Assembly: GCA_049724395.1 (NCBI GenBank) | Contig: JAUGWO010000140.1 | Location: 124,001 to 188,000, forward strand | Reading direction: 5' to 3' | Source of the DNA: Spongospora subterranea f. sp. subterranea | Lineage: Eukaryota; Endomyxa: Phytomyxea; Phytomyxea; Plasmodiophorida | Length of the DNA stretch: 64,000 nucleotides | Notes under the pieces: generated by a model | Seen by the model: the letters and a program-made list of their open reading frames with translations, nothing else | Told to the model about the DNA's origin: nothing | The model's database searches: none | In this document: positions 25,417 to 36,252 of the stretch, piece after piece | Numbering within the stretch: position 1 is the first letter of the stretch | Layout of the letters: each line of letters begins with the position of its first letter | Made by a program: the position numbers and the translations under genes

Positions 25417-25989
25417 CTATCGCATCACCCTACAACCGGGTCTCGATCCAACATCTCTAGGCGTTGTGCGGATTGACGGTAGCGCGGACGCCATGACCAT
25501 CGTGACTGTTTTTCACTCCTCAAAGACAAGCGTCGTGGTGTGTTCATACCTCTCAAGACGAGCGCCCGAAAATTCAATGCCAAACCCTGCAAACACGGTC
25601 AAACACGCGTTTATTGTGTTGACCTCGATTCCCATAAATCCTCTACGACGACCTTGCCCTGCTGTTCCCGCCTCCACTAGCGAATAATTTTCTGATATGT
25701 CTTCGACGTGTACTGCGTTTGAAGCAACCATCATTACCCCGACACCAAATAGTGTTTTCTGCGTTTTCTTTCCCAAGCCGTAACGGACACGATAATTTAC
25801 CGTTTGTTGATCGGCAGCTGTTTTCTCGTGACACCAAAGGTTGGAGTGGTTTGTCATGTCCTGTACTCTACACAGTGCAGCTGACAGATGCGTTGGCAAT
25901 CTGATTTGCCCATCAAATGCAATCACAATTCGTGTCAGCCGTCTTCTGTGCGGCCCCAAGGTCAACGTTATTCGCACCCAGACAATCAT
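25417..25989 (-). CDS. Hypothetical protein
   Basis: A 158-codon open frame runs from ATG 25989 (MIVWVRITLTLGPHRRR) to near 25515, where a GT-AG intron of about 60 nt (about 25455-25514) leads to a short last exon ending CRVMR. Composition is mixed; AGFGIEFSGARLERYEHTTT lies near the end. No family is recognised. The opposite strand is also open over part of this stretch (25283-25687), so the strand assignment is uncertain. Confidence 0.35.
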
Positions 25990-26021
25990 AACAATGTTAT
26001 GTATAAGTATTGGTTTCGGCT

Positions 26022-26378
26022 TTAAAGCATTAGAGCCGGATCAACCTGGTCCAGTTTGGCGTTGGCTTGGCTACTTCTGGTTTCGCGCGACAAGAACCGC
26101 CCTGGTAGACCGAGCTTGTGAAATTGCCCGAACGTGACCGATGTTAAAGAACCCGTTTGATTCTCTTCGGTGATTGTGGACGTCTCTCTCTGCAATTCGG
26201 CGAGACGTCGCCGACGGAACCGAAAAATCAGCATCACGAAAAATCCAGCGACGATGATGAAGGCGCTGACGGTGATGACGTAATTCGCCAAGGCTGTCTT
26301 TTCCCTTGGTTCGTCATCTTTCTGAGCCCCGATTAGCTCGACGATGACATATATTATAATAATCGGGATCTGAATCAT
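26022..26378 (-). CDS. Small single-pass membrane protein with signal peptide
   Basis: Single exon, 118 residues. The first ATG (26378) gives MIQIPIIIIYVIVELIGAQ, which reads as a signal peptide. It is followed by a very short charged ectodomain (KDDEPREKTALAN), a transmembrane helix (YVITVSAFIIVAGFFVMLIF), an RFRRRR stop-transfer cluster and a polar cytoplasmic tail. This is the layout of a small type I membrane protein. The family is not recognised. An in-frame GTG exists further upstream, but ATG is the sensible start. Confidence 0.5.
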   Translation of the reverse strand: MIQIPIIIIYVIVELIGAQKDDEPREKTALANYVITVSAFIIVAGFFVMLIFRFRRRRLAELQRETSTITEENQTGSLTSVTFGQFHKLGLPGRFLSRETRSSQANAKLDQVDPALML

Positions 26379-26515
26379 GTTATGGCAATGACTCAAAACA
26401 GGGGGCACGACCGGTTGTAGATATACAGGAACGCCACGCGACCCTGAACATCAAGGGTAAAAACATCGGATCAATGAACAGAAACAGTAAGAATAAAGAC
26501 GCCATCGTCTAAGGA

Positions 26516-26784
26516 CACTTGGCAGCCAAGCCCGACTCATCGTGCTCGGACCAGATCCAGCAAGACGGAGGCTCTTGATAAGAAAACAACGTTCGACGCC
26601 TACCAGTACGTGGTGAGTCCCGCTGGAAAAGTGTCGGAAAACCACGAACTGGTAGGATTCGAACGTTGTGTTCTTTCCGAGAGCACCGTCCAAATAGACG
26701 GGTCCGAGGGGATTATCAGCCTCTAGCGGCTTTGCCTTGCTTGATTTGGTCCGAGCACGATGAGTCGGGCTTGGTTGCCAAGTG
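26516..26784. repeat. Imperfect inverted duplication (about 105- and 145-bp arms)
   Basis: The left arm (26516-26620) and the reverse complement of the right arm (26640-26784) share long runs such as AAGCCCGACTCATCGTGCTC and CAACGTTCGA, with scattered mismatches and an indel of about 45 bp. Both arms are open in the same relative frame: left on plus reads KTTFDAYQYVV, right on minus reads NTTFESYQFVV. The differences are mostly conservative at protein level, which suggests two inverted copies of a short coding piece. The rest of 26379-27078 shows no convincing gene. Confidence 0.75.
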
Positions 26785-27078
26785 GCCTTCCAGACCATTG
26801 GCCTCGAACGCCAATGTAAGCTGGCGTTGTCAATGAATGAAGTCGCTGTTCCCTTGAAGCTGTGAGAGCTTTCCCAACAACCTCTCGGCGTTTACCATTT
26901 CTGAGTTGTTTTTTAGTAATAGCGATCTGGGCCCATAACCAAACAGATGAACAGTGAAAATTTATATTGGACGTTGCCGTACGAACATGGCAACAGCTAT
27001 AGTACGGACATGAATATCAAGGCGGCAATCCATATAATTCAACTCAAGGAAACGATCATTGTTTAGGAATGACCAGAT

Positions 27079-30056
27079 TCAAAACGTCCTGATATGGAGT
27101 GGTTTATTGGCTCTGGGAGAAATCTGCACTCCGATCATGCTGGAAAGAAGACGGGCGATTTCTGAAGGAATCGAAATGTTCGGTTGCTTCATGAGGGTTT
27201 TGATCATAGACCGAGCTGAATACGCTAGGTTTAGGTCGTCGGCGGAAGCCATCGCCATGTCGGATAGGAATCTAGCATAGTGGGAGAAAAGAGTGGCGCC
27301 GAATTGAGAGTTGATCTGAGCGAAGGTGATCGTTTGGGGGCAGGAAAGTGTTATGGCGACCATCGTTCTGCTAATCTTCCACTCACAGTTGCCATCTGGC
27401 CATATCGTACATAAAACAGAAGGATTTCCTAGAATTCGGCAGATCTCGGCGCAAGCTTTGAGATTGTCATCTAGGATGAACCGAGAGAGCAGCTGCTGGG
27501 CCAGAACAGGTTGCTGTGGAAGGTTGATACTGGCGAGAATCGGGACGAGGGAGCTTGGCGATAGCGACACTTTGCAAGCGACGCTCAGCGCCAGCTCCTG
27601 TGGGTTATGGGCCACATCATCGTTCCCAGCACCGTCCTTGCAGGCGTTGATTATGGCTCGAATCCTCCAATCGGCCACAGGGTATTGCGGTTGACGCTCG
27701 AAAAGCCACGATATCTGGCGATATAATGACGGAACCATACGAGATACGCTGTCGTTTGACGATTCGATGGCGCGAATTATCACGGATTCACAAAAGTGCA
27801 TTGATAATTCTCCTGGCGTTGCTTGCAGCAGCTGTAAAAGGGTCGATAGCGACTCCGAGGCGTTGGCCGAGGGAAGACAAAGCGACTCGAAGAGCGATTC
27901 CAATTCCATTTCTGGGCAAAATTCTCGGTACGTGCGCAATACAGAGTTGAGCGACGTTGGAAATGGGGATCCACTGTTGGCGTTGACGATGACACTGGTG
28001 AGATAATCTTTGAGAGCGGGTGCGAACTCGGTTGGGTGATATTGCATGCGGATATAACGCCATAGCCAGTCCAGCGCGACGTCGTCTTGCTGGAATTCGA
28101 TCGCGATCACGTCACGAGCGCACGTGGACGGAATGAATACTCGCGGGGCGGTTTTGGCCACCAGCTGCTTCAACTCCAACAGTAAACCGCATGATCTAGT
28201 TCTGCAATTACCATGACGATGAATGCCATCATGTCGATCGATGAAGTAGAACACGGCGCCCACAAACCGGTTAGAGTAATTTCGTTCGTATACGACGTCA
28301 CTGCTTAAGTAGAGCGACGGAATCGCGGAAACAATCGATATAATTGCAGGTTGAACGCGGAAGAATGCGACAGCGAATTCGAAGATGCCATCGTCGCAGC
28401 CCGAAAAAGGCCAACCCTCGATCAAGTCCAGAAAAACGGACCCTTCTGATGATATGGAACAACCTGTACATACCATGGTTGCCAACGCTGCGAGTTCGAC
28501 AGAATTTCGCTTAGAGCGTAAGAGAGCGAGCAGTATTGTACGAGCCACATCGTGCAGCGTTGGGGAGGCTTCCAGAGCTTGGCAGAAACGCACGACCCAT
28601 AGGATACAATCTTTCGGATCGCCGGAAATAGCATCATCCCGAATTTGCCTGATGAAATACTGCAAGAACGTGTCAAACGCCCGTTTCAAGACGTCGTCGC
28701 AGTTATCGATCGATGTTTGGAACAGCGTATCAATCTGTAACGGATCACTTGACATGACAGAATCACTGTTCAAATCCATCTGGATGTCATTTTCCGCAAA
28801 ACGTGAATCCGTCGACGTCGAGCTATCGCTGGCCAAATAAGCTGAACACAGATCACGATGATTTTTCAACCGGAGTACGGCCGAGCTGTGAACAGCGATA
28901 ATGTCGTCCGAATCCGTAGATTTGGATCTATGTGGAAACCTATCAGATAATTGATACATACAAGGATTGGCAATATTTGGATACTTGATAATTGCTTTGA
29001 GGATACAGCGATATTGCTTATCAGCGTTCACGTTCAGGGACAGCATTGGGTTTAGGATCTGGACCCATTTGATGAGATGGGCGTAAATGGAGTCATCAAT
29101 CTGGATTCACCGACATGCTTTTGGACCCACATTGAATATTGGAAAGGCCGACAATGCTTTGGCGAACTAGCGTGCGAATACGATAGAGCCTGAGCAAGAC
29201 GCATTCCACCTGAAACAGATGATTCATGAAAAATACAGATAGAGAATGCATCAGGCGCACCTATTGCTTGATCGATGTTCATATCGCTGCACGCCTCAGA
29301 TATGATGGATTGGACCAGCTCCTGCAGGACATCTGGTTCTGGGTTAAAACAAAAACCCGATCGCCAACGGGCCAAAATTACCGGATAATGATGATTTTGG
29401 GGGAGCATGAGAGCATATCGCGTTTACTGCCGTCATGTTCAAGTGATCTGATGTACGTAATAGCAATCCAAGAATGTCGGCCAGTTGTGCCTCGGAGTGG
29501 CAGCCAACCAGGATATTCATAACCGAAGTCATTCCGCCAGGACGATCGTCAAGATAATCGGCGTCCTGGCTACGTAATAAACGGTAGAGCAGGTCGTTAT
29601 TGAACGCGGTGCCCACTGATGCCGGTAAGACCTTTCTAGCGATCGATGCTATCTATGTGAGATTGGCGTTTCAAAACATTATCAGAATGTTCTGATAAAC
29701 AGCCCACCTCTGAGCAGCTTTCAAGGTCACGACAGATTTCCATGAGAAATTTTTGGCTCACGATTTGTGAATAGGACTTTAAGCAAGAACAAACGCCTTT
29801 ATTTACCCATATCAAGACGGGTTTTCGCTTTAGCTCCAGTTGAAAAGTTTCCACAGCATTCGACCTATACCGAGGTCGTGGGCCCACAGTCTCATAACAG
29901 AATGCGGTGAATATACCACGACGCACGGTCTAGCTGCTGCAAAACTACATCGATTGGCGTTGCAGAATCGCACGCCGTTACGAGGGATACGATATCGTCG
30001 TCTGCCTGTCTGGGCTGAACATTGCCAAGCAACGCCGCTAGTTTTCCAGGGGCCAT
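27079..30056 (-). CDS. Large alpha-helical protein of unknown family
   Basis: Starts MAPGKLAALLGNVQPRQADD at 30056. Several short exons (segments around 29926-29640, 29616-29405 and 29400-29220) precede one very large final exon (29046-27079, 655 codons). The sequence is almost entirely amphipathic helices (VLQQLDRASWYIHRI, LLYRLLRSQDADYLDDRPGG, LQQPVLAQQLLSRFILDDNL), as in HEAT/ARM-like scaffolds. I considered Integrator-type subunits because of the RLLRSQDADYLDDRPGG stretch, but cannot support that. It is divergent from PCNA across only 189 bp, so the two probably share a promoter region and perhaps cell-cycle timing. Confidence 0.7.
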
Positions 30057-30245
30057 CCGTTACGATTCATATCCAGTGCCAGCGTAACAAACGATACACG
30101 CGCGGCTGAGTCAGCTGAGCCGCACATGTGTACACGGAGTTTTACCTCGAATGACTCAAACGGTGTGAGAAGCGCCATCTTCACAATACCTCTGGTACAG
30201 TAGTCGTGTCGGCGCCTGCGTTCGTTTCGTTGCATTGTTATCGCC
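30057..30245. promoter_or_regulatory. Compact bidirectional promoter region, helical protein / PCNA
   Basis: Only 189 bp separate the two divergent start codons. Both genes must initiate transcription here or within each other's 5' end. I see no clear TATA box. I found no clear MCB site (ACGCGT), the element that drives PCNA in many fungi; the closest match is ACACGCGCGGC near 30100. Confidence 0.5.
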
Positions 30246-31341
30246 ATGTTCGAAGCGCGCCTTGAACACGGCCTTCCGTTCAAGAAGGTGCTGGATACGC
30301 TGTCTGGCATCGTCGATGAAGGCAATTTTGACTGCTCGTCGACCGCCATTTCAATGCAGGTTGGACTTATTTCTCACTGTTGGTATCGTTGAACGATAAT
30401 TACTCAGAATACATTTGCTGCCTTTTCTTTTTTTTAAAAATAATACCCATTTTTTACCGTTTTAGGCAATGGACACTGCTCACGTTGCTCTGATCTCTCT
30501 GTTTCTCAAAGCTGAAGGTTTTGACCATTTCCGGTCGGATCGTAACATTTCCCTTGGTTTCAAGGTTGATTCTATGTGCAAGGTATTCCGCTAGTCGACA
30601 TTTCATACTTCGTTGTAAGTTTCCAGCAGGTTTTTAAATGCATGGATAAAGATGATGCTGTCACAATGCGCGCTGATGATAGTGCTGAATCAGTCCACTT
30701 CGTATTTGAAAGCCCATCGACCGAGCGAATGTCAGAATTTGAGCTGAAGTTGATGGACATCGACTCGGAGCATCTATCGGTTCCGGAAAAAGATTATGCT
30801 GTCACTGTAAACACTTTGATGCTCACTTTAACCTGACTCCCTGTTTAACTGCCATACAGATTTCCATGCCATCAGCCGAGTTCCAGCGAATTTGCAGGGA
30901 TCTTAAAGACCTTGGAGATACTATATCTATTGATGCTTCCAAAGATGGGGTCAAATTCAAAGTCGAAGGAGCCATTGGATCGGGAACGATCGCTCTGCGA
31001 ACGAAGTACGTCTCAAAAATTTTTGTCACTGGTGATATCTGTTTTTGATACAAGTGCATAGCGCCACGGTAGATGAAAAGAAAGGCGAAGTGCCTACGAC
31101 CATTGAGTGCCAGGAACCTGTTGAACTTCAGTTTGCCATATCCTACCTTAACTCTTTCGCCAAGGTATATCGGTGTTTGTCGATGCTCTACCATCGTTTT
31201 CTTATTCAAAATTAGGCTCAAGTTTTGAGTAAGACCGTCAAAATCGGCTTAGCCAACGAAGCGCCGATTATGGTGGAGTACTCAGTTGAAGAAATTGGTC
31301 ATCTTCAGTTCTATCTGGCACCAAAGATTGAGGAAAGCTAA
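30246..31341 (+). CDS. PCNA: Proliferating cell nuclear antigen (DNA sliding clamp)
   Basis: Six exons: 30246-30359, 30466-30582, 30630-30806, 30860-31005, 31062-31164 and 31216-31341, giving 260 residues, the usual PCNA length. Landmarks: MFEARLEHGLPFKKVLDTLS, AMDTAHVALISLFLKAEGF, CDK-like central loop replaced by the usual interdomain segment (LKLMDIDSEHLSVPEKDY), PSAEFQRICRDLKDLGDT, KDGVKFKVEGAIGSG, VELQFAISYLNSFAK, and the C-terminal LAPKIEES. As a trimer it encircles DNA and tethers polymerases delta and epsilon, FEN1 and ligase. All splice phases close without a frame problem. Confidence 0.95.
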
Positions 31342-32330
31342 ACTTGTAAAATGTATCACTGTCTTAATAAAAATTTGGAGCGTTTTATGGCGCAACTATT
31401 CGATTCGTTTGCCATCAAAATCGAAATCAGGGTTTTTTTTATTAATTTCGAGAACGCGGAACACGGTGCTATTATCAGTCCATCTTCGGGTCGTCTCACA
31501 GAAAATGATCGGATTCCGACCATAGGCCGTGGACGGGGGCCAGCGGTTGTTGTCCATGACAAATAGTCGTGGATTGGACCTTGATATTGTTCTATTGAGT
31601 TCCGAACCACAATTGCTGACAGATAAACAGAGAAAACAGTAGGATCGCAGGTAGTTGGCCCGCGTCTTCAATGATTTATGGGCATACTTCACAGGATTAT
31701 CATATTGCTCAAAGATATATGCGCGCGCGTCCAGCGGCTGACCTGGGCAATTGAACGCATCGAGAGGGTATTAGACGTTCTGATGGACCCGAATTACGCC
31801 CCAGAACCGAATTATCAAGTAGCCCATAATGCGCCTTAATATCCAATGGCGCCCCCTCATGTAATGGTATCCCAAGATAATCGGGTAATGAAGCATACTG
31901 AGTATGTTCGACCTATTTTTGAAAACCCCTTTAGGGACGGGTTTTCTGGTCTTATCATGGGCTTTTCACGTTCATGATTTTTACTCTGTACACAGATTTA
32001 TGTTTTTTTGGAGTTATCAATACATAATATTCGGTGACATGCGGGCGACAATGGACTGGTACGACTAATTGATTTGCTCTTTTATCGTGAGTCACTCCCG
32101 TCATGAACAACGTTCGGTTTCCATAATCTCAGGACATCGGCAAAATGTAAAAGTCTTACTAAAACTCACTACGATTTCCCGAGGAACGCTGGTAAAACCA
32201 CACCGCAGTTGGTTTCCGTTGTTCTGGACCCATCTGCCTAAAGGGAGTCAGGAGGAAGCGCGAAACGTTAACAACTTGTGCACTCGGCACCAACGACTGC
32301 CGCATTTCATAACATAATACGGTCACGAAA
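31342..32330. other. Intergenic region between PCNA and minisatellite
   Basis: A minus-strand frame at 31396-31692 and the overlapping plus frames show no known motif. Near 31921-31946 there is a short hairpin (GAAAACCC ... GGGTTTTC). An AT-rich tract follows. I see nothing that I can call a gene. Confidence 0.35.
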
Positions 32331-32850
32331 CGTTAAGACCATGTGCCCTCTGGCCTCTCCCCTCGAAACCTTCATCATCAACGACTGCGCGTTTCATGTC
32401 ACACTCTCAAACTACAGTACGGGTCGCGAAACGTTAAGACCATGTGCCCTCGGAAGGTTTATCATCAACGACTGCGCGTTTCATGTCACACTCTCAAACT
32501 ACAGTACGGGTCGCGAAACGTTAAGACCATGTGCCCTCTGGCCTCTCCCCTCGAAACCTTCATCAACGACTGCGCATTTCATGTCACTCTCAAACTACAG
32601 TACGGGTCGCGAAACGTTAAGACCATGTGTCCTCGGAAGGTTTATCATCAACGACTGCGCGTTTCATGTCACACTCTCAAACTACAGTACGGGTCGCGAA
32701 ACGTTAAGACCATGTGCCCTCTGGCCTCTCCCCTCGAAACCTTCATCAACGACTGCGCATTTCATGTCACTCTCAAACTACAGTACGGGTCGCGAAACGT
32801 TAAGACCATGTGTCCTCGGAAGGTTTATCATCAACGACTGCGCATTTCAT
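32331..32850. repeat. Minisatellite with alternating long and short units
   Basis: Units start at CGTTAAGACCATGTG and end GTACGGGTCGCGAAA. Boundaries: 32331-32431 (101 bp), 32432-32518 (87), 32519-32614 (96), 32615-32701 (87), 32702-32797 (96), then 32798 to about 32850 (truncated). Long units carry CTGGCCTCTCCCCTCGAAAC, short ones CGGAAGG instead, so the true period is a long-short dimer of about 183 bp. The array ends about 75 bp before the QDPR start codon. Two plus frames remain open through it only because the units preserve frame. Confidence 0.95.
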
Positions 32851-32924
32851 AATTATTACGGTCGTTGTTCACTGTTGGTCATAATTAAGGCATCGCTCGA
32901 CCGAATATTGGACGTTCATAGGGA

Positions 32925-33791
32925 ATGGGTACGGCAGTGAAGACGATCAAGCGTGCATTGGTTGTGAGTGCTCGGCTGATTCGATAATAGCATTGTATGG
33001 TCGGGTGTTCATGTGCGGTTTAGTTTGGCGGGTCGGGGTTTCTTGGCACATCGATAGTGCAGACCATGCAGAAAGGGAGTTGGTCCTGCACATCTATCGA
33101 TCTTCGCAATAGCGATGTCGCTCATGATAATGTCAATATTGCCTCGAAATCATCCGAACAAGCGGCCGAAGCGGTTTTGCAAAGAAGTGATGGGGAAGTT
33201 GATGCGATTATCTCGGTGGCTGGGGCATGGTAGGATATTGCCCATATTGTACGATAAAGCTGCCAGCTTAATCTAACTTTAGGAAGGGTGGCCATATTGC
33301 TCAGAAAGACATATTCCGCAATTCCCTGCTCATGTTCAATGCAAATACTATGCCATCTCTTGTTGCAGCACATGTTGCCACGAAGCTCCTCAAATCAAGT
33401 GGGTTATTAATGTTTACTGGGGCTTTTCCTTGTTTATCTCCAGCACCCACAATGCTGCCGTACGCTCTGTCAAAAAATTCAGTTCATTACTTGGTACGGT
33501 TGTATCTATCTCCGCGTCATCGAAATCTTACTCATCTGTTTTTAGACCAAATCTATGGCGGAAGAGTATCCCTCGATGAAGGCCGCATGTATTTTACCGG
33601 TTATTTTAGATACTCCCTCAAATCGAAAGTCGATGCCCGAAGCTGATTCATCGGAATGGACTCCAATCATTGACATATCGAATCAGATTGTACAATGGGC
33701 AGATGATACCGATAGTGTTTACCATGGAGGATTTTATTCAGTCATAACGAAACAAGGCCTAACCCAGTTCAATCTCTTAGACGTAAAATGA
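32925..33791 (+). CDS. QDPR: Dihydropteridine reductase
   Basis: Four exons: 32925-32963, 33024-33229, 33283-33493 and 33546-33791, 233 residues, phases consistent. The N-terminus has the SDR nucleotide motif with the QDPR form (ALVFGGSGFLGTSIVQ). Then come GEVDAIISVAGAWKGGH, TMPSLVAAHVATKLLKSSG, GLLMFTGA, the catalytic Y-x3-K (YALSK), and the very conserved LPVILDTPSNRKSMPEADSS followed by EWTPI. The enzyme recycles quinonoid dihydrobiopterin to tetrahydrobiopterin with NADH, so pterin-dependent hydroxylases or alkylglycerol monooxygenase are expected elsewhere. The start codon lies just past the minisatellite. Confidence 0.9.
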
Positions 33792-33818
33792 TTTCATAGT
33801 TCTGAGTTTCGCCGGGAA

Positions 33819-35122
33819 TCAGCGATCTGTTATTTCTTTAGTATTGGCTTTTCCAAGATGGACAATACGACCGCCATCGGCAATTGGCAGTCTTACGCTT
33901 GTTCCAATGACAACGGCGTCATATGGCGCGCCGATTATGTTTAGAATGTTTCCGAATATGTCGCGTCTTCGGGCAATCGGTTCTCCTGCGCTGACGAAAG
34001 TATTGACTTGTGGGAAAATTTCCATTAGGCCGCCTCCAATATTTCTTATCCACTCCGATGAGGAGCAGACAACCGGGTCTGTAGTCGATTGAAACTGGAT
34101 CGGCACTTTGCCACCCATTTGAAGATGTTCCAAAATTAGCCCGAGAGATGACATCGTACGCCTGGCTAGCTGCTGGTCAACCTTAACCGGACCGCCAATT
34201 TCCACAGTAACCGCAACAATTCCATCAGATGCCATCGCCATGCGTAGTGAATTTAATGGGCCAGAATGATTTAGGATGATGTCAGGCATCATGATTTGCG
34301 ACATCTTTGCTATTTCGGGTACAGATAGATCAGCTCGGACATAGTAGCAATTATCATGGAACGTAGTCGCTGTATGTAAATCAATGTGATGTGTCACCTT
34401 TAAAACTGAGAATGCATTGAAGAGTCGTTCAGTGTATAGGCCTTCCTGATCTCGTAAAGAACGCGCTTTGAACTGTCTGTTCAAGTCTTTTCCGTTTTCC
34501 CCGGCTCGCTGAACTCTGTTGAACCCATAAGGGTTTAGAACTAGTGCCAACCAGGTTAGGCCCATGACCAGGACTGGTTTTTTTATATGCGAATCCTGAC
34601 CTGGTATAGCTATTATTGTTCCATTGAGATCATCAACCTGAAGATTATCCAGAAAATGAAAGATAGCAGCGACGCCGGTTACTTCATCACTAAAACATCA
34701 GCAGATTACATGTAGCATGGAAAAAAATGCTCGCATCGACGGGACTGCTTACCCATGAATGCCGGCGGTGACAGCCAAAGAAGGTCCTTTACGCTTTCCC
34801 TGACGAACAAATCAACCCTTTGCCAGACCTTCAAAGAACAACCGATTACCTGAAGAATTATAACCGGAAGTTCAATGCCCTCTCCTGACGGGCCTTCAAT
34901 AATCTGAAGACGGAACTCGCTTCGATTTGAAAAGGTTAACTGCTCCAAATGTTGCGACAGGAGATCGTGTGGCACCACCGGGGGTTCGCGTCGTGCAGAC
35001 GATGGACCTGGCCAGCTCGGCCGGATCAGCAAAAAAATTATGAACACTGAACTCTGAAATAGTAGAGCCATTAAAATAAGTTTAAAAAATTGCTTCATAC
35101 CATAAGACCGGCCGCCCAACAT
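33819..35122 (-). CDS. Aspartoacylase/succinylglutamate desuccinylase-family zinc hydrolase, signal-anchored
   Basis: Exons on minus: 35122-34850, 34799-34753, 34689-34601 and 34540-33819, 376 residues, phases consistent. The N-terminus has a hydrophobic anchor (KLILMALLFQSSVFIIFLLI), so the enzyme is probably secreted or lumenal. Zinc-binding motifs of the M14-like AstE/AspA family are present: H-G-D-E (AVTAGIHGDEVTG), NPYGFNRVQR with GKDLNR, and HIDLHT for the last histidine ligand. A late VTVEIGG carries the likely catalytic glutamate. The family cleaves acyl groups from amino acids or similar amides; the substrate is not predictable here. The stop faces the QDPR stop 27 bp away. ATG 35098 is an alternative start. 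Confidence 0.85.
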
Positions 35123-35159
35123 TTCCGTTCACCAGCAATTTTGGACCAGTACAGCTTGT

Positions 35160-35640
35160 AGCACTGGCACAGGCATTGCTTCAAGCAGAAAATGCGCAAA
35201 ACAGTCAAGCAGCACCGACCAACCAGATGGCGCTGCTGCGTTTGCCGTCTCAGGTGTTATTGTCGCCATTGCTAATTTGTTTTCGTATCAGAAATGTTCG
35301 GCGGGACAGGGATCCTCGCTCATTGTACTTCTCGATTCGTCAAAGCCAGTTTTCCAATAGTAAAACAGCGATGTGTGGTTCCATGATTAATGTATTCGGG
35401 ATCAGTTTCGCATCACGATAGCAACAGTATAGCTTTTCTGAACGAAAAAGGGAGTCAGCAGATTGTCTGCCTCGACGCTCAAATCATCGAGTTTGCCTGG
35501 TGCTGCACAGTGTTTTCGGTATATGAACCGATCCAGCATTCTCCGATGAGGATTTCAATTGCACCAACGCCATCAAAGAAATCGGTGACGCTCACCACAT
35601 ATAGTCAGCTCTATTTTCAAGATATCCGATGAAGACATCT
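35160..35640 (+). CDS. Possible small multi-exon gene, unidentified
   Basis: Protein-like plus-strand segments: about 35155-35365 (AAAFAVSGVIVAIANLFSYQ, GSSLIVLLDSSKP) and 35398-35632 (SIAFLNEKGSQQIVCLDAQI). They could be joined by an intron of about 55 nt (gttttcc ... atcag, 35351-35404). Two alternative frames are also open in the first segment. No family is recognised; beta-rich composition is all I can say. Confidence 0.3.
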
Positions 35641-35658
35641 TTGTACGAAACCGTCAGC

Positions 35659-36030
35659 CTAACTAGATCTGACGACATTCGTCTGGGAAATTTGAGCATC
35701 CAGCAGCTTGATTAAATCTTTGAGGTACCTGAGGGCCATCTGCTGACCCATGACATTTCCGGATGGAAATAAACCAATTTCAGAACGAAAAAACGAAATC
35801 AAGAAAATCGGTTTGAGCAAAATGGCGCCCCCATTGCTCTTTTCGAATTCCCTACACACACATCCGCTCGAGCTTACATAGATATGAGTTTTTTGAGGTG
35901 TCATCAATGTGGGACAAGCGTCAAGTATCGCCATTGTTGATGCCCACAATGATGGCAGATCGTCAGATCTCCGATCCCCTTCTCGAGCTCCCTCACACTT
36001 TTTGATTCGACCAGGTGCTTTGAACGCCAG
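35659..36030 (-). CDS. Possible gene 3' exon, unidentified
   Basis: A minus frame is open from a plausible acceptor (ttacaatag, 36031) to a stop at 35659. It includes STMAILDACPTLMTPQKTHI, SSGCVCREFEKSNGGAILLK and a C-terminal helix MALRYLKDLIKLLDAQIS. It reads like the end of a longin- or trafficking-type protein, but I cannot name it. Upstream exons would lie at 36060-36250 and were not resolved. Confidence 0.35.
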   Translation of the reverse strand: MAFKAPGRIKKCEGAREGDRRSDDLPSLWASTMAILDACPTLMTPQKTHIYVSSSGCVCREFEKSNGGAILLKPIFLISFFRSEIGLFPSGNVMGQQMALRYLKDLIKLLDAQISQTNVVRSS

Positions 36031-36252
36031 CTATTGTAAACATCAGTTGTGCTAATTCAAGGATATAATTGAGGTCAGCTCAACAACCATGAGATTAGTA
36101 AAGTTTGGAATAACGGATTCAGCTACAATGAACGGAAATAATGGCGTTTTTATCATCACCTTTCTGTTGGGATAATGATTTAATGTCATTCGATTCTTTC
36201 ACCAGATTTCGATCTCTAGCAACATCTCTAGGATGATCGATCATATTGTAAA

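Noticed and set aside
25283-25687. Plus-strand frame of 134 codons
   Set aside because: Overlaps the minus-strand hypothetical gene, which has the longer frame and a usable intron; neither is certain.
26650-26680. GTTCGAATC string resembling a tRNA B-box
   Set aside because: No A-box, acceptor stem or cloverleaf could be built around it; the sequence belongs to the inverted duplication.
32278-32940. 220-codon open frame through the first minisatellite
   Set aside because: It is open only because the repeat units preserve frame; a second frame is open over the same units, and the frame ends just after the QDPR start codon in a different frame.
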